A stretch of 64,000 nucleotides of DNA, taken from Neoarius graeffei. Taxonomy: Eukaryota; Chordata; Actinopteri; Siluriformes; Ariidae. Below, piece after piece: positions 20,672 to 31,636 of the stretch. The first letter of the stretch is position 1; the number at the start of each line of letters is the position of its first letter. The translations under genes and the position numbers were made by a program. The DNA lies in assembly GCF_027579695.1 (NCBI RefSeq), contig NC_083582.1, positions 4,436,378 through 4,500,377 on the forward strand, written 5' to 3'. The notes beneath the pieces were generated by a model. That model had not been told where the DNA came from. It was given only the letters and a program-made list of their open reading frames with translations, and searched no databases.

Positions 20672-21722
20672 GTTTCATCAGAATCGTATCTCCTTTCTAG
20701 GATACATCAGTGCTGAGGGAGTTAGTATGGACTCATCCAAGGTCTCTGCGGTCACATCTTGGCCCATGTCCATGTCCATTAAGGACCTTCAATGGTTCCT
20801 AGGTTTTGCAAACTGCTACCACCATTTTATTTGAGGGTTCAGCTTGATTGCCACTCCTTTGACAGCACTACTCTAGAAGGGACCAAAGTGCCTTCAGTGG
20901 AACCCCATGGCAGAAGAAGCATTTTGTCATCTCAAACAAGCCTTCACCTCTGCTCCCATCTTACAGCATCTGGATCCTTCCAAGCCTTTCACTCTGGAGG
21001 TCACTGCATCTGACATGGGAGTAGGGGCAGTTCCATCACATTTCAGGGAGAAATAGAAACTCCATCCAGTAGCCTTCTTTTCTAAAATACTCTCATCCAT
21101 TGAAAGAAATTATGACGTGGGAAACCAGGAGCTACTCGCCATAATTCTGGCCCTTGAAGAATGGCGACAGTGGCTTGAAGGAGCCATTCACCCATTTGTC
21201 ATCTTCACAGACCACAAAAACCTCGAATATCTCAGGAACACCAAGCAGTTAAACCCTCACCAGGCCAGATGAGATTTTCTTTACACGGTTTAATTTCACC
21301 ATTTCATTCCACCCTGGCTCCAAGAATACTAAGGCTGAGGCCCTATTGCGAATCTTTGCCCCTACTCACCAAGATTCCATTACTCATCCCATCCTCCCAT
21401 CTCAGTGCTTTCTACAGTCCATCACTTGGGACCTGGATAAAGAAATCAGGAACTCTCAACCTCAACTTCCTGACAATCTCCCATCTGGTCTACTATACGG
21501 TATGTGCCTAAGCATCTTGACTTGAGGTTGACTCATCACGTGGGCTTATGTATCGCCCGCCACGGGACACCCGGGCAGCTAACGCATTTATCAGATGATT
21601 AGGAACAAATAATGGTGGGAGAACATGCACATTTTGGCTCTGACACTGTTTGCTCCTCATTCCTCTTCTGCACATACATCCATAAGTGCCTGCACCATGA
21701 CAATGCGTCTAATGTTCTCAGG

Positions 21723-22829
21723 TAAAATGAATAAATAAGTAAAATTAGATATGGATAGGTGAAATATGGGCCGTTTCCATTTTAATTTTTAGGTGATATG
21801 AACCAAATACAATAATAATTGAGCTGTTGGTTGTAAAAGTAGCTTCCTCTGAGCTGAGGTTATTTCTTTTCTTTAGGATTATGTGAAGAATATATTCTTG
21901 TAATGAGCACATGAAATATTCATCACTGAAAATGGCACTTTGTCCAGTGTTTCTTTGAATTAGAATTATTAAAGTTTATAGACCGGTGGCTCTGATTCAT
22001 GGTCCCTGTTTTGAGAACCGAGCGAGGAATAATCAACCTGAGAACCAGACTAACAGACTGTAGCATGTTTACTGCATTCACAACAGTAATTTCATTCCAG
22101 CTGTGTGATGTTCATAACGTTGGTGATGAGTTGTTGAGTCAGTCCACAAAATACCTCACCGAGATATTTATCTGTGGGCAAAGTGTACCTTATAATCTCA
22201 GCAACTCCTCTGCTGCGTGGACTGTACTGAAAAGGAAGTCTATCTGAATCTCTCTTGAATAAAATATTAACAGCGAGAGGACTTTGTTTATTAATGAAAA
22301 TTTAAACCGTGTCATACATACCTACTTTTTATATACACACACTCTTCCCAGAAGGTGTGTATGTTGTATTTTTGTCTGAGCCTCACATTTATCACATATT
22401 TACTACATTGAGAAAATTGGAACCCTTATGATAAAGTCTGTTCCACACTTCTACAGCAGATGGAGAGTGTTTAGTAAATTTGATTAATATCACAAGAAAT
22501 GGTGTAAAGCTCCAGCGCCGTTTATGGACTGAGATGTGTTCAGTGCACTGTGTGTTTCCAGGGGTGAGGATGTGAAAATGCTTCCCAGTTTCCCTGAAAT
22601 CATGTGGATAGCATGAAGTGAAAGTAAAAGTTTAGTCGATATTAAAAAAACAAAAAAACAAAGCACAACAAAAACCGGAGGCCCCTCCTCATGACCCTCA
22701 GCCACACTAACAATGAGTTGAAGCAGCCACAGGAAAGAAAACAGCTGAGGATTGACACATTTCGACTTTTATGTCGCACTAATAATCAGAATAAAATAGA
22801 TTTGAAATGATCAGATATTTAAATATCTT
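21723..22829. other. Intergenic, no recognised gene
   Basis: AT-rich sequence with scattered short open stretches. I see no protein family resemblance, no splice-bounded conserved block and no named repeat. Confidence 0.35.
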
Positions 22830-22831
22830 TG

Positions 22832-23030
22832 TAACAGATCCCTGACTCGGGTGGACGCTGAACGGGCAGGCAGGCGGGTTCAGATTCTCCTTCAGGGCTC
22901 ATTTACAACAAGAAACAAAACAAAAACATGCTTTCCAGCTGACTATGACACACACGTGCACAAACAACACGCCATAAATGGGCACAACTCCGCCCATAAG
23001 CAGCTCTCTCTGCCCCGCCCCCTTTTAGCT
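22832..23030 (-). repeat. LTR fragment related to the Gmr1-like family
   Basis: Begins AACAGATCCCTGACTCGGG and continues with CAGGCGGGTTCAGATTCTCC, resembling the LTR start ACAGATCTCTGATTTTGGG at 8697. It also has a GCCCCGCCCCC segment. It is diverged and partial. Confidence 0.45.
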
Positions 23031-23356
23031 GCTATGATTATGGGGTTTAATTTTTAATCTTTATATTTATAAGTTAGAAAGCTCTGCCAAAAAACAGAGA
23101 ATCAATGTGAAACTGAAAATAATGCAGCTATAAAGAAGATATAAATTGAAGCCATGTACGAGACGGTGCATTTGAACTTAAACAGGTAAATGCACAGGTC
23201 AGGAAAAAAGTGGTAAGGAAGGAATACCCAGACAGGTAAGGAAAAAACAACAAACAAACAAACAAACAACAAAATGTTTTAAATGTCATTAGGTTTTCAG
23301 ACAGAATTCTTTATTCATCAACTGCAATTTGCAATTTCACCCATTGTGCTTTTAGT

Positions 23357-23360
<4 letters not shown>

Positions 23361-23390
<30 letters not shown>
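23361..23390. repeat. (CT)n microsatellite
   Basis: About 30 bases of CT repeat. Confidence 0.9.
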
Positions 23391-23391
<1 letters not shown>

Positions 23392-23704
23392 ATTCAGTTT
23401 GAAAAATACTCTTATCATGGTGTTTTAATGTTTATCAACAATACAAACAAAAGAAAAAAATCCTAAATAAAAAAAAAAAAGATTGAAATTTTTCAGGTTA
23501 TTGATAAAAATGACAACACTGTAAGCATGTCATGAAACAACATGCAAATGTAATTATCGTGTAATCATTATACTTTAAAAAAAATCATATTCACATTCCT
23601 TATATTTAGCATGAACTCATTCTGCCTTTCTTTTTCTTTCTGTATTTTTCCAGTCACTGTTTTCACTCCGTCTCTGAAGATGGCATCTTTCCAAAGTAAG
23701 CTCA

Positions 23705-23735
23705 TAATAATAATAATAATAATAATAATAATATA

Positions 23736-23774
<39 letters not shown>

Positions 23775-23775
23775 C
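23705..23775. repeat. (AAT)n then (AAAG)n compound microsatellite
   Basis: ATAATAATA run (23705-23733) followed directly by an AAAG run (23736-23775) at the edge of a SINE. Confidence 0.92.
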
Positions 23776-24135
23776 ACAACTTTATTCATCACACACTTGT
23801 GAAATTTCCTCTCTGCATTTAACCCATCTGAAGCAGTGAACACACACATGCACACACACGTGAGCAATGAGCACACACACACCCAGAGCAGTGGGCAGCC
23901 ACGCTAACAGTGCCCGGGGAGAAGTTGGGAGTTCGGTGCCTCACTCAAGGGCATCTCAGCCCAAGGCCGTCCCATATTAATCCAACTGCATGTCTTTGGG
24001 GGAAACTGGAGCAGCCGGAGGAAACCCACGCAGACACGGGGAGAACATGCAAACTCCACACAGAAAGGCCCTCACCGGCTGCTGGGTTCGAACCCAGAAC
24101 CTTCTTGCTGTGAGGCGACAGTGCTAACCACTTAC
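23776..24135 (-). mobile_element. Composite SINE
   Basis: The right part (about 23985-24135) is the head of the common SINE on the minus strand, including complemented box B (GGGTTCGAACCC) and GCAAACTCCACACAGAAAGG. The left part (TTTATTCATCACACACTTGT to GGGCATCTCAGCCCAAGG) is from a second SINE family with an AGCAGTGGGCAGC motif. The join is at GCATGTCTTTGGGGGAAACTGG. Confidence 0.6.
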
Positions 24136-24136
24136 A

Positions 24137-24478
24137 TCCTCCTGTGGAGGATGGACCCATGTGGACAGCTGAAAGTCACACCTGGAGGACGCTCTGGACA
24201 CTTACAGTGATGCTTTTGAGGACTACAGTTGACTTGCTAACTTTAGGACTGCAGTTATCATGAACAGTTTTGCACTCAAGTTTCCATTAATGAAGAGTTT
24301 ATAACATCAACGAAACTGACTTCTTGTTAAAACTGTTAATGTTACAGGCTTGCTCATTGGGGATAGATTAGGGATAAAACTAGCTCATGTTTTAAGTAAT
24401 TCAATTTCTGTAAAGCTGCTTTGCGACAATGCTTATTGTTAAAAGCGCTATACAAACAAACGACTTGACTTGACTTAC
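24137..24478 (+). mobile_element. L2-type LINE 3' UTR
   Basis: Matches 16590-16870 closely and continues to the true 3' end (GTTAAAAGCGCTATACAAAC, then CTTGACTTGACTT). No coding part. Confidence 0.7.
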
Positions 24479-24496
24479 ATCACCATGCCACCCGTA

Positions 24497-24525
24497 TTAT
24501 AATAATAATAATAATAATAATAATG
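24497..24525. repeat. (AAT)n microsatellite
   Basis: About nine AAT units. Confidence 0.92.
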
Positions 24526-25129
24526 TCTTAAATTTAAGGTCACTTTCTAAAGTATATCAGGAAATGACAAAGAAGAAACAAAGTTTTCTTACAGCTTAAA
24601 TACAACAAAAGAAAAATTTAACTTTCAAGTAAAAATTGCACTCAATAATTTTGGTTAACATTCTGAAATATTGTAGTTTTTCCAGAATAATCTTAATTTA
24701 GTGATATTACATATAGAATTATGAACACTCTGGTTATGAACTATGATGTTATTTCAAACATTTCCATCAAATTCATCATTCTCATCAAAGGAAAGAGCCA
24801 TAGTCCTGAACAGACACTCTTTAATTAGAAAATCACTAGTTAGTGAAGTAAAAAAGCTTCTAATTACATGAGGTAGAATTAAAGACTGTGTGTGTGTGTG
24901 TGTGTGTGTGTGTTACAGTCAAACACTGAGTGATGTTGTGTGAAAAGATAACGCATTAGATGAGTGCATTAATATAAACCTGTGATCAGAGCTGTTATAG
25001 AAAATTTAATAAATAACTTCTGACCAATCACAATCCAGAATAGAGATAAGGGTCTGTCTCAGAAACTGGGTACTGTGGGGGTCCCTCACTAAATATACTC
25101 CCAGTCAATAAACTATATGGTTTTGAATG
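24526..25129. other. Intergenic; (GT)n and a copy of a short interspersed segment
   Basis: Contains (GT)n at 24888-24913. Around 24960-25040 a segment (GCATTAATATAAACCTGTGA, then CTTCTGACCAATCACAATCC) also occurs at 1221-1245 and 2110-2140, where the RTE fragment is inserted into it. No gene seen. Confidence 0.5.
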
Positions 25130-25134
25130 GTGAT

Positions 25135-25428
25135 TGCGGTAGCAGGGGCGTGGTCAAGCGCCGGTCTGTGACCGGAGGGCGGAGTCACTACACCTGAGGT
25201 CAATTAACCTGTGTTTGTGTGTCTTCCCAGTGACCGCGCCCTATATAAGGAGAGAGAGAGCAGAGGAAGAGATCTCTCTCCTGAACCAGACAACTTGTGT
25301 GTGTGTGTGTGTGTGTGTGCATGGAAGAGAGTAATTTTGCATCTGAAAAGAGCAAAATAAAACAGTTATTGAACTTTATTCTGGCCTGCCGTCTTTCTGT
25401 GCTCCTCCCCCTCCTACGAACTGCTACA
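25135..25428 (+). mobile_element. Solo LTR of the Gmr1-like family (294 bp, TSD GTGAT)
   Basis: Starts TGCGGTAGCAGGGGCGTGGTC and ends CTGCTACA, flanked by GTGAT (25130-25134 and 25429-25433). A promoter TATATAAGG (25241) and AATAAAA (25355) are present. Its length equals the 3' LTR at 8694-8987. A (GT)n tract has grown at 25297-25319. Confidence 0.82.
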
Positions 25429-25433
25429 GTGAT

Positions 25434-26449
25434 GTTGGTTTTAATTTTAAATAAAATGATGAAAGAAATAATACAGATAAAACTAAATCTTTGATGTGAA
25501 TACTCTGTTCAGAATTTGGCAAAAATTCTGTAAATTTGTGGAAAAATGGCGGCTTGATCTGGGACATGATAAATGGTGGACTACATCACATTCCCTTAAA
25601 AAGGTTGTAGTCCACTGAAAAGTCTACAGTTATCACTAATTGTATTTTAAGTTGTAACTTTATACACCTAAGGATTGGTGCGCTCACAGAATAATCATAA
25701 CCGTAATAAAACATCACGCAAAATTTGATCACTGTTGTAACTCCATTTTCCGCAAACCCAAAACCAATACGATCGTGTGTTTTGATCTAAACGGAAAGCC
25801 TCAGGGTCGAGGTCACGACCTCACCAAAAGTAGTAACTTAAAATCTCTACGCCATATAAAAATTTAGTTATAAATCTGCGATTTTGTTTTTTAAAACGAA
25901 AGCTGAAAGTTAGGTATAGAATATGTTTCTTACAGAATATGTTACGATGGTAGCTGGTCTTGTATGAATTTCTGAGCTATAAAATGAGTTGTGGATTATT
26001 TTTTACCGTAGCGTGTTATTTGTGTGCGGGGAAGGACACACATTAACAATCTACATATGTAGAATGGAATTTTCCCCTTCAGCAGTTAGAAGTTGATCGT
26101 GCTTCCATTTGCGGTCTTTCTGTTACGTGGGTGATCTGTTCGGACGTTATCGCTGAAAAGGTGAGTTTTGACAGTTTTATTTTGTTTTAGTCTTGCAGTA
26201 TAAGGCAATAGAATGTTTCTTTGTCATCTTACTTTCATATTTCGTAGTGTTTGCGTATTTTTGGCCAATATTTTGCAACCATGGTCAATTTAGATCGAAC
26301 TTTTGATAGAATCTACGGCCAGTCAGTTTGCCACGATGATGGATTTGAACATTTGTTCATAATGGGCCACGTTATCAGCTTAGTTCTAGGCATTTCATAT
26401 TGAATAACTTTATTTGACATTAATATTTGATGACCATCGGGCCTAGCTG
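25434..26449. other. Intergenic, no recognised gene
   Basis: AT-rich, with no coding family resemblance. It may contain further diverged units of the ~207-bp repeat that becomes clear at 26450, but I could not align them. Confidence 0.35.
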
Positions 26450-27120
26450 TGAAGAATTGATATTATTTATGAGGAATTAGAGAATTTAAAATTTTTCACA
26501 CTTTCATAATACGGAAACGGCCACATGTAATCGTTTATTATGATAGTGAGCTTTGAAACCATAAAATGGGAACAAGAATTATTTTATTACAATAAGGTGG
26601 CCGACTGTTTCATTTCCTTTCAGAAGCGATAATAATAACGGACAGAGCTGAGAAAAGTTGATGTGATTTGTGAGAAATAATGGAATTTATGATTTTATCT
26701 CACGTTCGTAACAAAGTGGTCAGCTGTCTGAGATCGTGCTTCCTTATTACGAGAGTGAACTTGCAACCATAAAGAGTGAATGAGAATCATTTTTTTGAAA
26801 TATGTCACTAACTGTTTCAGTTCCTCACAGAAATGATGATAATCACACAGTTAACTGAGAAGAATTTATATTAATTGTGAGCAACTGTAGAATTAACGAT
26901 TTTATCTTACGTTCGTAAGAAATGTGGGGGCATACAGGGTATACAGGTTAATCAGGGTTAGTATATATGAGAGTTTTTTTCTTTGTTGTTTGTTTTTTGT
27001 AAAGGCTTTACTCCGTTTAAAACAAAACAAAACAAAAAACAAACAACAAAGAAAAAAACTCTCATATATACTAACCCTGATTAACCTGTATACCCTGTAT
27101 GCCCCCACATTTTGTATGCT
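26450..27120. repeat. Diverged tandem repeat, period about 207 bp, about three units
   Basis: Anchors repeat at regular spacing: ACCATAA at 26558 and 26766; CGTTCGTAA at 26703 and 26910. Each unit has a GAGAA(A/T)-rich start, a TTTTATCTCACGTTCGTAA-like block and a GTTTCA(G/T)TTCCT-like block. The third unit is interrupted by the palindrome at 26921-27111. Confidence 0.65.
26921..27111. repeat. Perfect 80-bp inverted repeat with 31-bp spacer
   Basis: The left arm 26921-27000 is exactly the reverse complement of the right arm 27032-27111. Arms begin AATGTGGGGGCATACAGGG. The spacer (27001-27031) reads AAAGGCTTTACTCCG and then an A-rich run. The symmetric short open frames on both strands are a consequence of the palindrome. 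Confidence 0.95.
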
Positions 27121-27299
27121 GCTGAATCTGTCCTTTTTTCAGTAGCTTTGTATAAACAATAACCGCTAAATGTAATGCAATGTTATGTAAGGTGATCGCC
27201 TAGGCATTCTCATTGTGAAAAGTAAGTCACATGTACATGGACTGGCATTTAATGTTGTATTTGTTCCTTTCTATTTGTTTTTTGTCTGTTCATATTCTT

Positions 27300-27660
27300 T
27301 TTGGGGGAGTAAAGTCAGTTTAAAAATGCCGTTAAATGCATAGGCCTATAGGCCAAGTTTAATGACCTTGAGGTTATCAGAGGTCATATGTCGTTTTACA
27401 AATGAAAATGAATTCAGCACCCAAACATTTAACAAACAAGGCCATTTGCTAACTTCATTAATCATTTTAGTACATTTCATTCCTTAGAAAGCTGAGAAAC
27501 TGGGTTCAGCTGAGACGTTTACAGGCCCAAAGTTCAATGACCTCTAGAGGTCAACAGAGGTCAGATAGAGCTCGGCATATCGCAGATTTGAATTCGGCAC
27601 ACCCAAATTGACAAAATAAGACTGTTTGCCGACTTTCTCTCAAAAATGCCTTTAACTCCT
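27300..27660. repeat. Two-copy direct repeat, period about 178 bp
   Basis: TAATGACCTTGAGGTTATCAG (27361) matches CAATGACCTCTAGAGGTCAAC (27535), and CAGCACCCAAACATTTAACA (27416) matches CGGCACACCCAAATTGACAA (27596). The copies are clearly diverged. Confidence 0.6.
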
Positions 27661-27865
27661 TAAATAAGCACTTTTTTGGATTTTGGTACCAGTCTAAAAT
27701 AAGGGGTGTATCTACATGACATCCTGCAGGCACAACAAAGTAAAGTTTAATAAAATGTATGATAAATGATTAACATTCAAAACTAAGGAGTAAAATTTAA
27801 AAAATAATGATAACAAATATGTTTTTGTTTTTCTCTCCAACAGTTGCATTTAAAGAAACAAATAT

Positions 27866-28660
27866 ATGTACAACTCATGTGGGTTCACCACCCACAGAGG
27901 TAGCAGTAGGGGATTGGTGCAGTGTGGATTGGGTGGCAGTCGAAGGCAGGGGCCTCGACGACCTGATCCCCGGACACAGCGGCTGGCTGTTGGGACATGG
28001 AATGTCACTTCGCTGGGGGGGAAAGAGCCTGAGCTTGTGCGGGAGGTTGAGAGGTACTGGCTAGAGATAGTCGGGCTCACCTCCATGCACAGCTTGGGCT
28101 CTGGAACCCAGCTCCTCGAGAGGGGCTGGACTCTCCACTTCTCTGGAGTTGCCCGTGGTGAGTGGCGGTGGGCTGGTGTGGGCTTGCTTATAGCTCCCCA
28201 GCTCAGCCGCCATCTGTTGGAGTTTACCCCAGTGAACGAGAGGGTCGTCTCTCTGCGCCTTCAGATTGGGGAGAGGGCTCTTGCTTTTGTTTGTGCCTAC
28301 GGGCCAAATAGCAGTATAGAGTATCCGGCCTTCTTGGAGTCCCTGGGAGAGGTACTGAGGGGTGCTCAGACTGGGGACTCCATTGTGCTACTGAGGGACT
28401 TCAGTGCTCATGTGGGTGACAACAGTGACACCTGGAGGGGCGTGGTTGGGAGGAATGGCCTCCCCAATCTGAACCCGAGTGGTGTTTTGTTATTGGACTT
28501 CTGTGCTAGTCATGGTTTGTCCATAACGAACACCATGTTCAAGCATAGGGGTGTCCATAAGTGCACATGGCACCAGGACACCTTAGGTCGGAGGTCGATG
28601 ATAGACTTTGTAGTCGTTTCATCTGATCTCCGGCCCTATGTCTTGGACACTTGGGGCTGA
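27866..28660 (+). pseudogene. RTE-type LINE endonuclease domain
   Basis: Reads [63 protein letters not shown] and [20 protein letters not shown]. The usual GDFNAH catalytic motif has changed to RDFSAH. The frame is lost at 28650 just before the [10 protein letters not shown] histidine motif, which appears in the next frame. Confidence 0.78.
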
Positions 28661-30895
28661 GCTGTCAACTGATCACCACCTGGTGGTGAGTTGGATCCGC
28701 TGGCGGAGGAGGAAGCTGGACAGACCTGGCAGGCCCAAACGTATGGTGAGGGTCTGCTGGGAACGTCTGGCCGAGCACTCTGTTGGGGAGGTCTTTAACT
28801 CCCACCTCCGGGAGAGCTTTTCCCAGCTTCCGAGGGAGGCGGGGGACATTGAGTCTGAGTGGACCATGTTCTCTACCTCCATTGTGGATGCAGCTGTTCG
28901 GAGCTGTGGCCGCAAGGTCTCTGGTGCCTGTCATGGCGGCAATCCCCGAACCCGGTGGTGGACACAGGAAGTAAGGGATGCCATCAAGCTGAAGAAGGAG
29001 TCCTATCGGGCCATGTTGACCTCCAGGACTCCTGAGGCAGCTGACGGGTATCGGCAGGCCAGGCGTGCTGCAGCTCGGGCAGTTGCGGAGGCAAAAACTC
29101 GGAACTGGGAGGAGTTCGGGGAGGCCATGGAGAAGGACTATCGGTCGGCCTCGAAGAAATTCTGGCAAACCGTCCGGCGCCTCAGGAGGGGGAAGCAGTA
29201 CTCTGCCAACACTGTTTACAGTGTGGGTGGGGAGCTGTTGACCTCGACTGGGGACATTGTTGGGCGGTGGAAGGAATACTTTGAGGATCTCCTCAATCCC
29301 ACCATCATGTCTTCCACTGAGGAGACTGAGGCTGATGACTCAGAGGTGGACTCATCCATTACCCAAGCCGAAGTCACTGAGGTGGTTTGCAAGCTCCTCG
29401 GTGGCAAGACACTGGGGGTGGATGAGATCTGCCCTGAGTATCTCAAGTCTCTGGATGTTGTGGGGCTGTCTTGGTTGACACGCCTCTGCAACATCGCGTG
29501 GTGGTTGGGGACAGTGCCTCTGGAGTGGCAGACTGGGGTGGTGGTCCCTCTTTTTAAGAAAGGGGACCAGAGAGTGTGCTCCAATTATAGGGGAATCACA
29601 CTTCTCAGCCTCCCAGGGAAGGTTTACTCCAGGGTACTGGAGAGGAGAATTCGACCAATAGTCGAACCTCGGATCCAGGAGGAACAATGTGGTTTTCGTC
29701 CTGGTCGTGGAACACTGGACCAGCTCTATACCCTTCATAGGGTGCTCGAGGGTTCATGGAAGTTTGCCCAACCAGTCCAGATGTGCTTTGTGGATCTGGA
29801 GAAGGCATTCGACCGTGTCCCCCATGGTATTCTGTGGGGGGTGCTTCGGGAGTATGGGGTTCGGGGCTCTTTGCTAAGGGCTGTCCGGTCCCTGTACGAA
29901 CGGAGCAGGAGTCTGGTTCGCATTGCCGGCAGTAAGTCAGACCTGTTCCCAGTGCATGTTGGACTCCGGCAGGGCTGCCCTTTGTCACCGGTTCTGTTCA
30001 TAATTTTTATGGACAGAATTTCTAGGTGCAGCCAGGGGCCGGAAGGAATCCTGTTTGGGAACCACAGGATTTCATCTCTGCTTTTTGCGGATGATGTTGT
30101 CCTGTTGGATTCTTCAAACCAGGACCTTCAGCATGCACTGGGGCGGTTTGCAGTCGAGTGTGAAGCGGCTGGGATGAGAATCAGCACCTCCAAGTCCGAG
30201 GCCATGGTTCTCGACCGGAAAAGGGTGGCTTGCCCTCTCCAGGTTGGTGGAGAAGTCCTGCCTCAAGTGGAGGAGTTTAAGTATCTCGGGATCTTGTTCA
30301 CGAGTGAGGGAAGGATGGAGCGTGAGATCGACAGGCGGATCGGTGCAGCCTCCGCAGTGATGCGGTCGCTTTACCGGTCCATCATGGTGAAGAAGGAGCT
30401 GAGCCAAAAGGCGAAGCTCTCAATTTACCGGTCGATCTACGTTCCGACTCTCACCTATGGTCATGAGCTTTGGGTAATGACCGAAAGAACAAGATCGCGG
30501 ATACAAGCGGCCGAAATGAGTTTCCTTCGCAGGGTGGCTGGGCGCTCCCTTAGAGATAGGGTGAGAAGCACAGTCACTCGGGAGGAGCTCGGAGTAGAGC
30601 CACTGCTCCTCCACATCGAGAGGAATCAGCTGAGGTGGCTCGGGCATCTTTTTCGGATGCCTCCTGGACGCCTCCCTGGGGAGGTGTTCCAGGCATGTCC
30701 CCCTGGGAGGAGGCCCCGGGGAAGACCCAGGACATGCTGGAGGGACTATGTCTCTCGGCTGGCCTGGGAACGCCTCGGTGTTCTTCCCGAGGAGCTGGCC
30801 GAGGTGTCTAGGGAAAGGGAAGTTTGGGCTTCCATGCTTAGACTGCTGCCTCCGCGACCTGGTCCCAGATAAGCGGAAGAAGACGAGACAAGACG
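27873..30895 (+). mobile_element. Young RTE-type LINE, near full length, TSD ATATATGTACA
   Basis: The 3023-bp element is flanked by ATATATGTACA (27862-27872 and 30896-30906). It encodes an apurinic-type endonuclease, then a reverse transcriptase and C-terminal region. The only coding disruption I see is one deletion/frameshift near 28650, between the two domains. The 3' end follows the stop by fewer than 30 bases, typical of RTE-like elements. It was probably inserted recently. Confidence 0.8.
28638..30872 (+). CDS. RTE-type LINE reverse transcriptase and C-terminal domain
   Basis: A 744-codon open frame. [17 protein letters not shown] is the end of the endonuclease; [20 protein letters not shown] and [17 protein letters not shown] precede the fingers. 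Reverse transcriptase motifs are [67 protein letters not shown] and the intact active site [13 protein letters not shown]. The thumb and tail include [19 protein letters not shown] and [20 protein letters not shown]. Detached from its endonuclease start, it is probably not autonomous. Confidence 0.82.
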   Translation: MSWTLGAELSTDHHLVVSWIRWRRRKLDRPGRPKRMVRVCWERLAEHSVGEVFNSHLRESFSQLPREAGDIESEWTMFSTSIVDAAVRSCGRKVSGACHGGNPRTRWWTQEVRDAIKLKKESYRAMLTSRTPEAADGYRQARRAAARAVAEAKTRNWEEFGEAMEKDYRSASKKFWQTVRRLRRGKQYSANTVYSVGGELLTSTGDIVGRWKEYFEDLLNPTIMSSTEETEADDSEVDSSITQAEVTEVVCKLLGGKTLGVDEICPEYLKSLDVVGLSWLTRLCNIAWWLGTVPLEWQTGVVVPLFKKGDQRVCSNYRGITLLSLPGKVYSRVLERRIRPIVEPRIQEEQCGFRPGRGTLDQLYTLHRVLEGSWKFAQPVQMCFVDLEKAFDRVPHGILWGVLREYGVRGSLLRAVRSLYERSRSLVRIAGSKSDLFPVHVGLRQGCPLSPVLFIIFMDRISRCSQGPEGILFGNHRISSLLFADDVVLLDSSNQDLQHALGRFAVECEAAGMRISTSKSEAMVLDRKRVACPLQVGGEVLPQVEEFKYLGILFTSEGRMEREIDRRIGAASAVMRSLYRSIMVKKELSQKAKLSIYRSIYVPTLTYGHELWVMTERTRSRIQAAEMSFLRRVAGRSLRDRVRSTVTREELGVEPLLLHIERNQLRWLGHLFRMPPGRLPGEVFQACPPGRRPRGRPRTCWRDYVSRLAWERLGVLPEELAEVSREREVWASMLRLLPPRPGPR

Positions 30896-31052
30896 ATATA
30901 TGTACAGAAAAAGATATTCCTTGGTTATTAAAGAGGGTTTTTAAATGCATACATGTTTCCATGTTACACGAGTGAACTTCAGAACATCGTTACAATTTTC
31001 CATATACTGTATATATGGAAAAATACATATAAAATTATATATATGAATTATA

Positions 31053-31059
<7 letters not shown>

Positions 31060-31122
<63 letters not shown>
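31060..31122. repeat. (GT)n-(TA)n microsatellite left of a hAT
   Basis: TGTG run (from about 31052) followed by TA repeat to 31122, where the hAT end CAGGCCTGCC begins. Confidence 0.95.
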
Positions 31123-31125
<3 letters not shown>

Positions 31126-31462
31126 GCCTGCCGACAGGGGGGGACAAAAGGGTATGTTGTCCCGGGCCCAAGAATGGGGAGGGCCCAGAACTGGGCTCTC
31201 ATGAAGTTGTGATTATTTTATTTCATTTCAAAATGTGTTGATTTGGGGGAGAAATGTGCTATATTTGCATTCAATAAATGATTTCTAGATCTTTTGCCTT
31301 TATTGTCTTTGAAAAAGGCGTCAAGAACCCCCTACCACCCCAATGCAAAAATGGTTTGGTCTGACTCTTTGATTAAGGGGAAAAAAACGACATCGTTCGA
31401 TCATAGCGCTTCGACAATCAGCGTGCGTGCCATTTGCCAACATTCACAAGTCAGGAGCACAG

Positions 31463-31516
31463 AAAAGAAAAGAAAAGAAAAGAAAAGAAAAGAAAAGAAA
31501 AGAAAAGAAAAGAAAA
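31463..31516. repeat. (AAAAG)n microsatellite inside transposase N-terminus
   Basis: About eleven AAAAG units encoding a KRKEK-type basic stretch, expanded from a Lys-rich part of the hAT N-terminus. Confidence 0.9.
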
Positions 31517-31636
31517 GAGAAAAAGAGAGGAAGAAACCAAGAGACTCAGGGGCTCACTGCATAAATATTTTAAAAAAGATTCGGATGATGCAGCTGGTAT
31601 TAGCAAAGGCAGTGGGGCAGCTGAGCCAGGTAAGAC

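Larger units (their letters stand above)
17404..21722 (+). mobile_element. Ty3/gypsy element with nested insertions and an inversion
   Basis: In order: gag (17440-17858 and 18381-18760, with a CCHC-like CFYCRISEHQLNHCP), protease (ILSAFIDSGSEGNFVSSAVA, 18825-18926 and 19690-19850), reverse transcriptase (19900-20690), RNase H (20850-21270), integrase zinc finger remnant (to about 21610) and an LTR fragment (21620-21722). It is split by a solo LTR (17859-18380) and a hAT (18927-19681), and about 209 bases (20077-20285) are inverted. Multiple stops; inactive. Confidence 0.78.

Noticed and set aside
26902..27145. Near-identical small proteins on both strands (MGAYRVYRLIRVSIYESFF)
   Set aside because: They arise only because the region is a perfect palindrome; no independent coding evidence.
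28638..30872. A 744-codon open frame that could be taken as a host gene
   Set aside because: It is the reverse transcriptase of an RTE-type LINE with target-site duplication, not a host protein.
31056..31241. Tyr-Ile-rich open frames across the (TA)n tract
   Set aside because: Artefact of a microsatellite; the same type of frame appears at 32781-33107 for the same reason.
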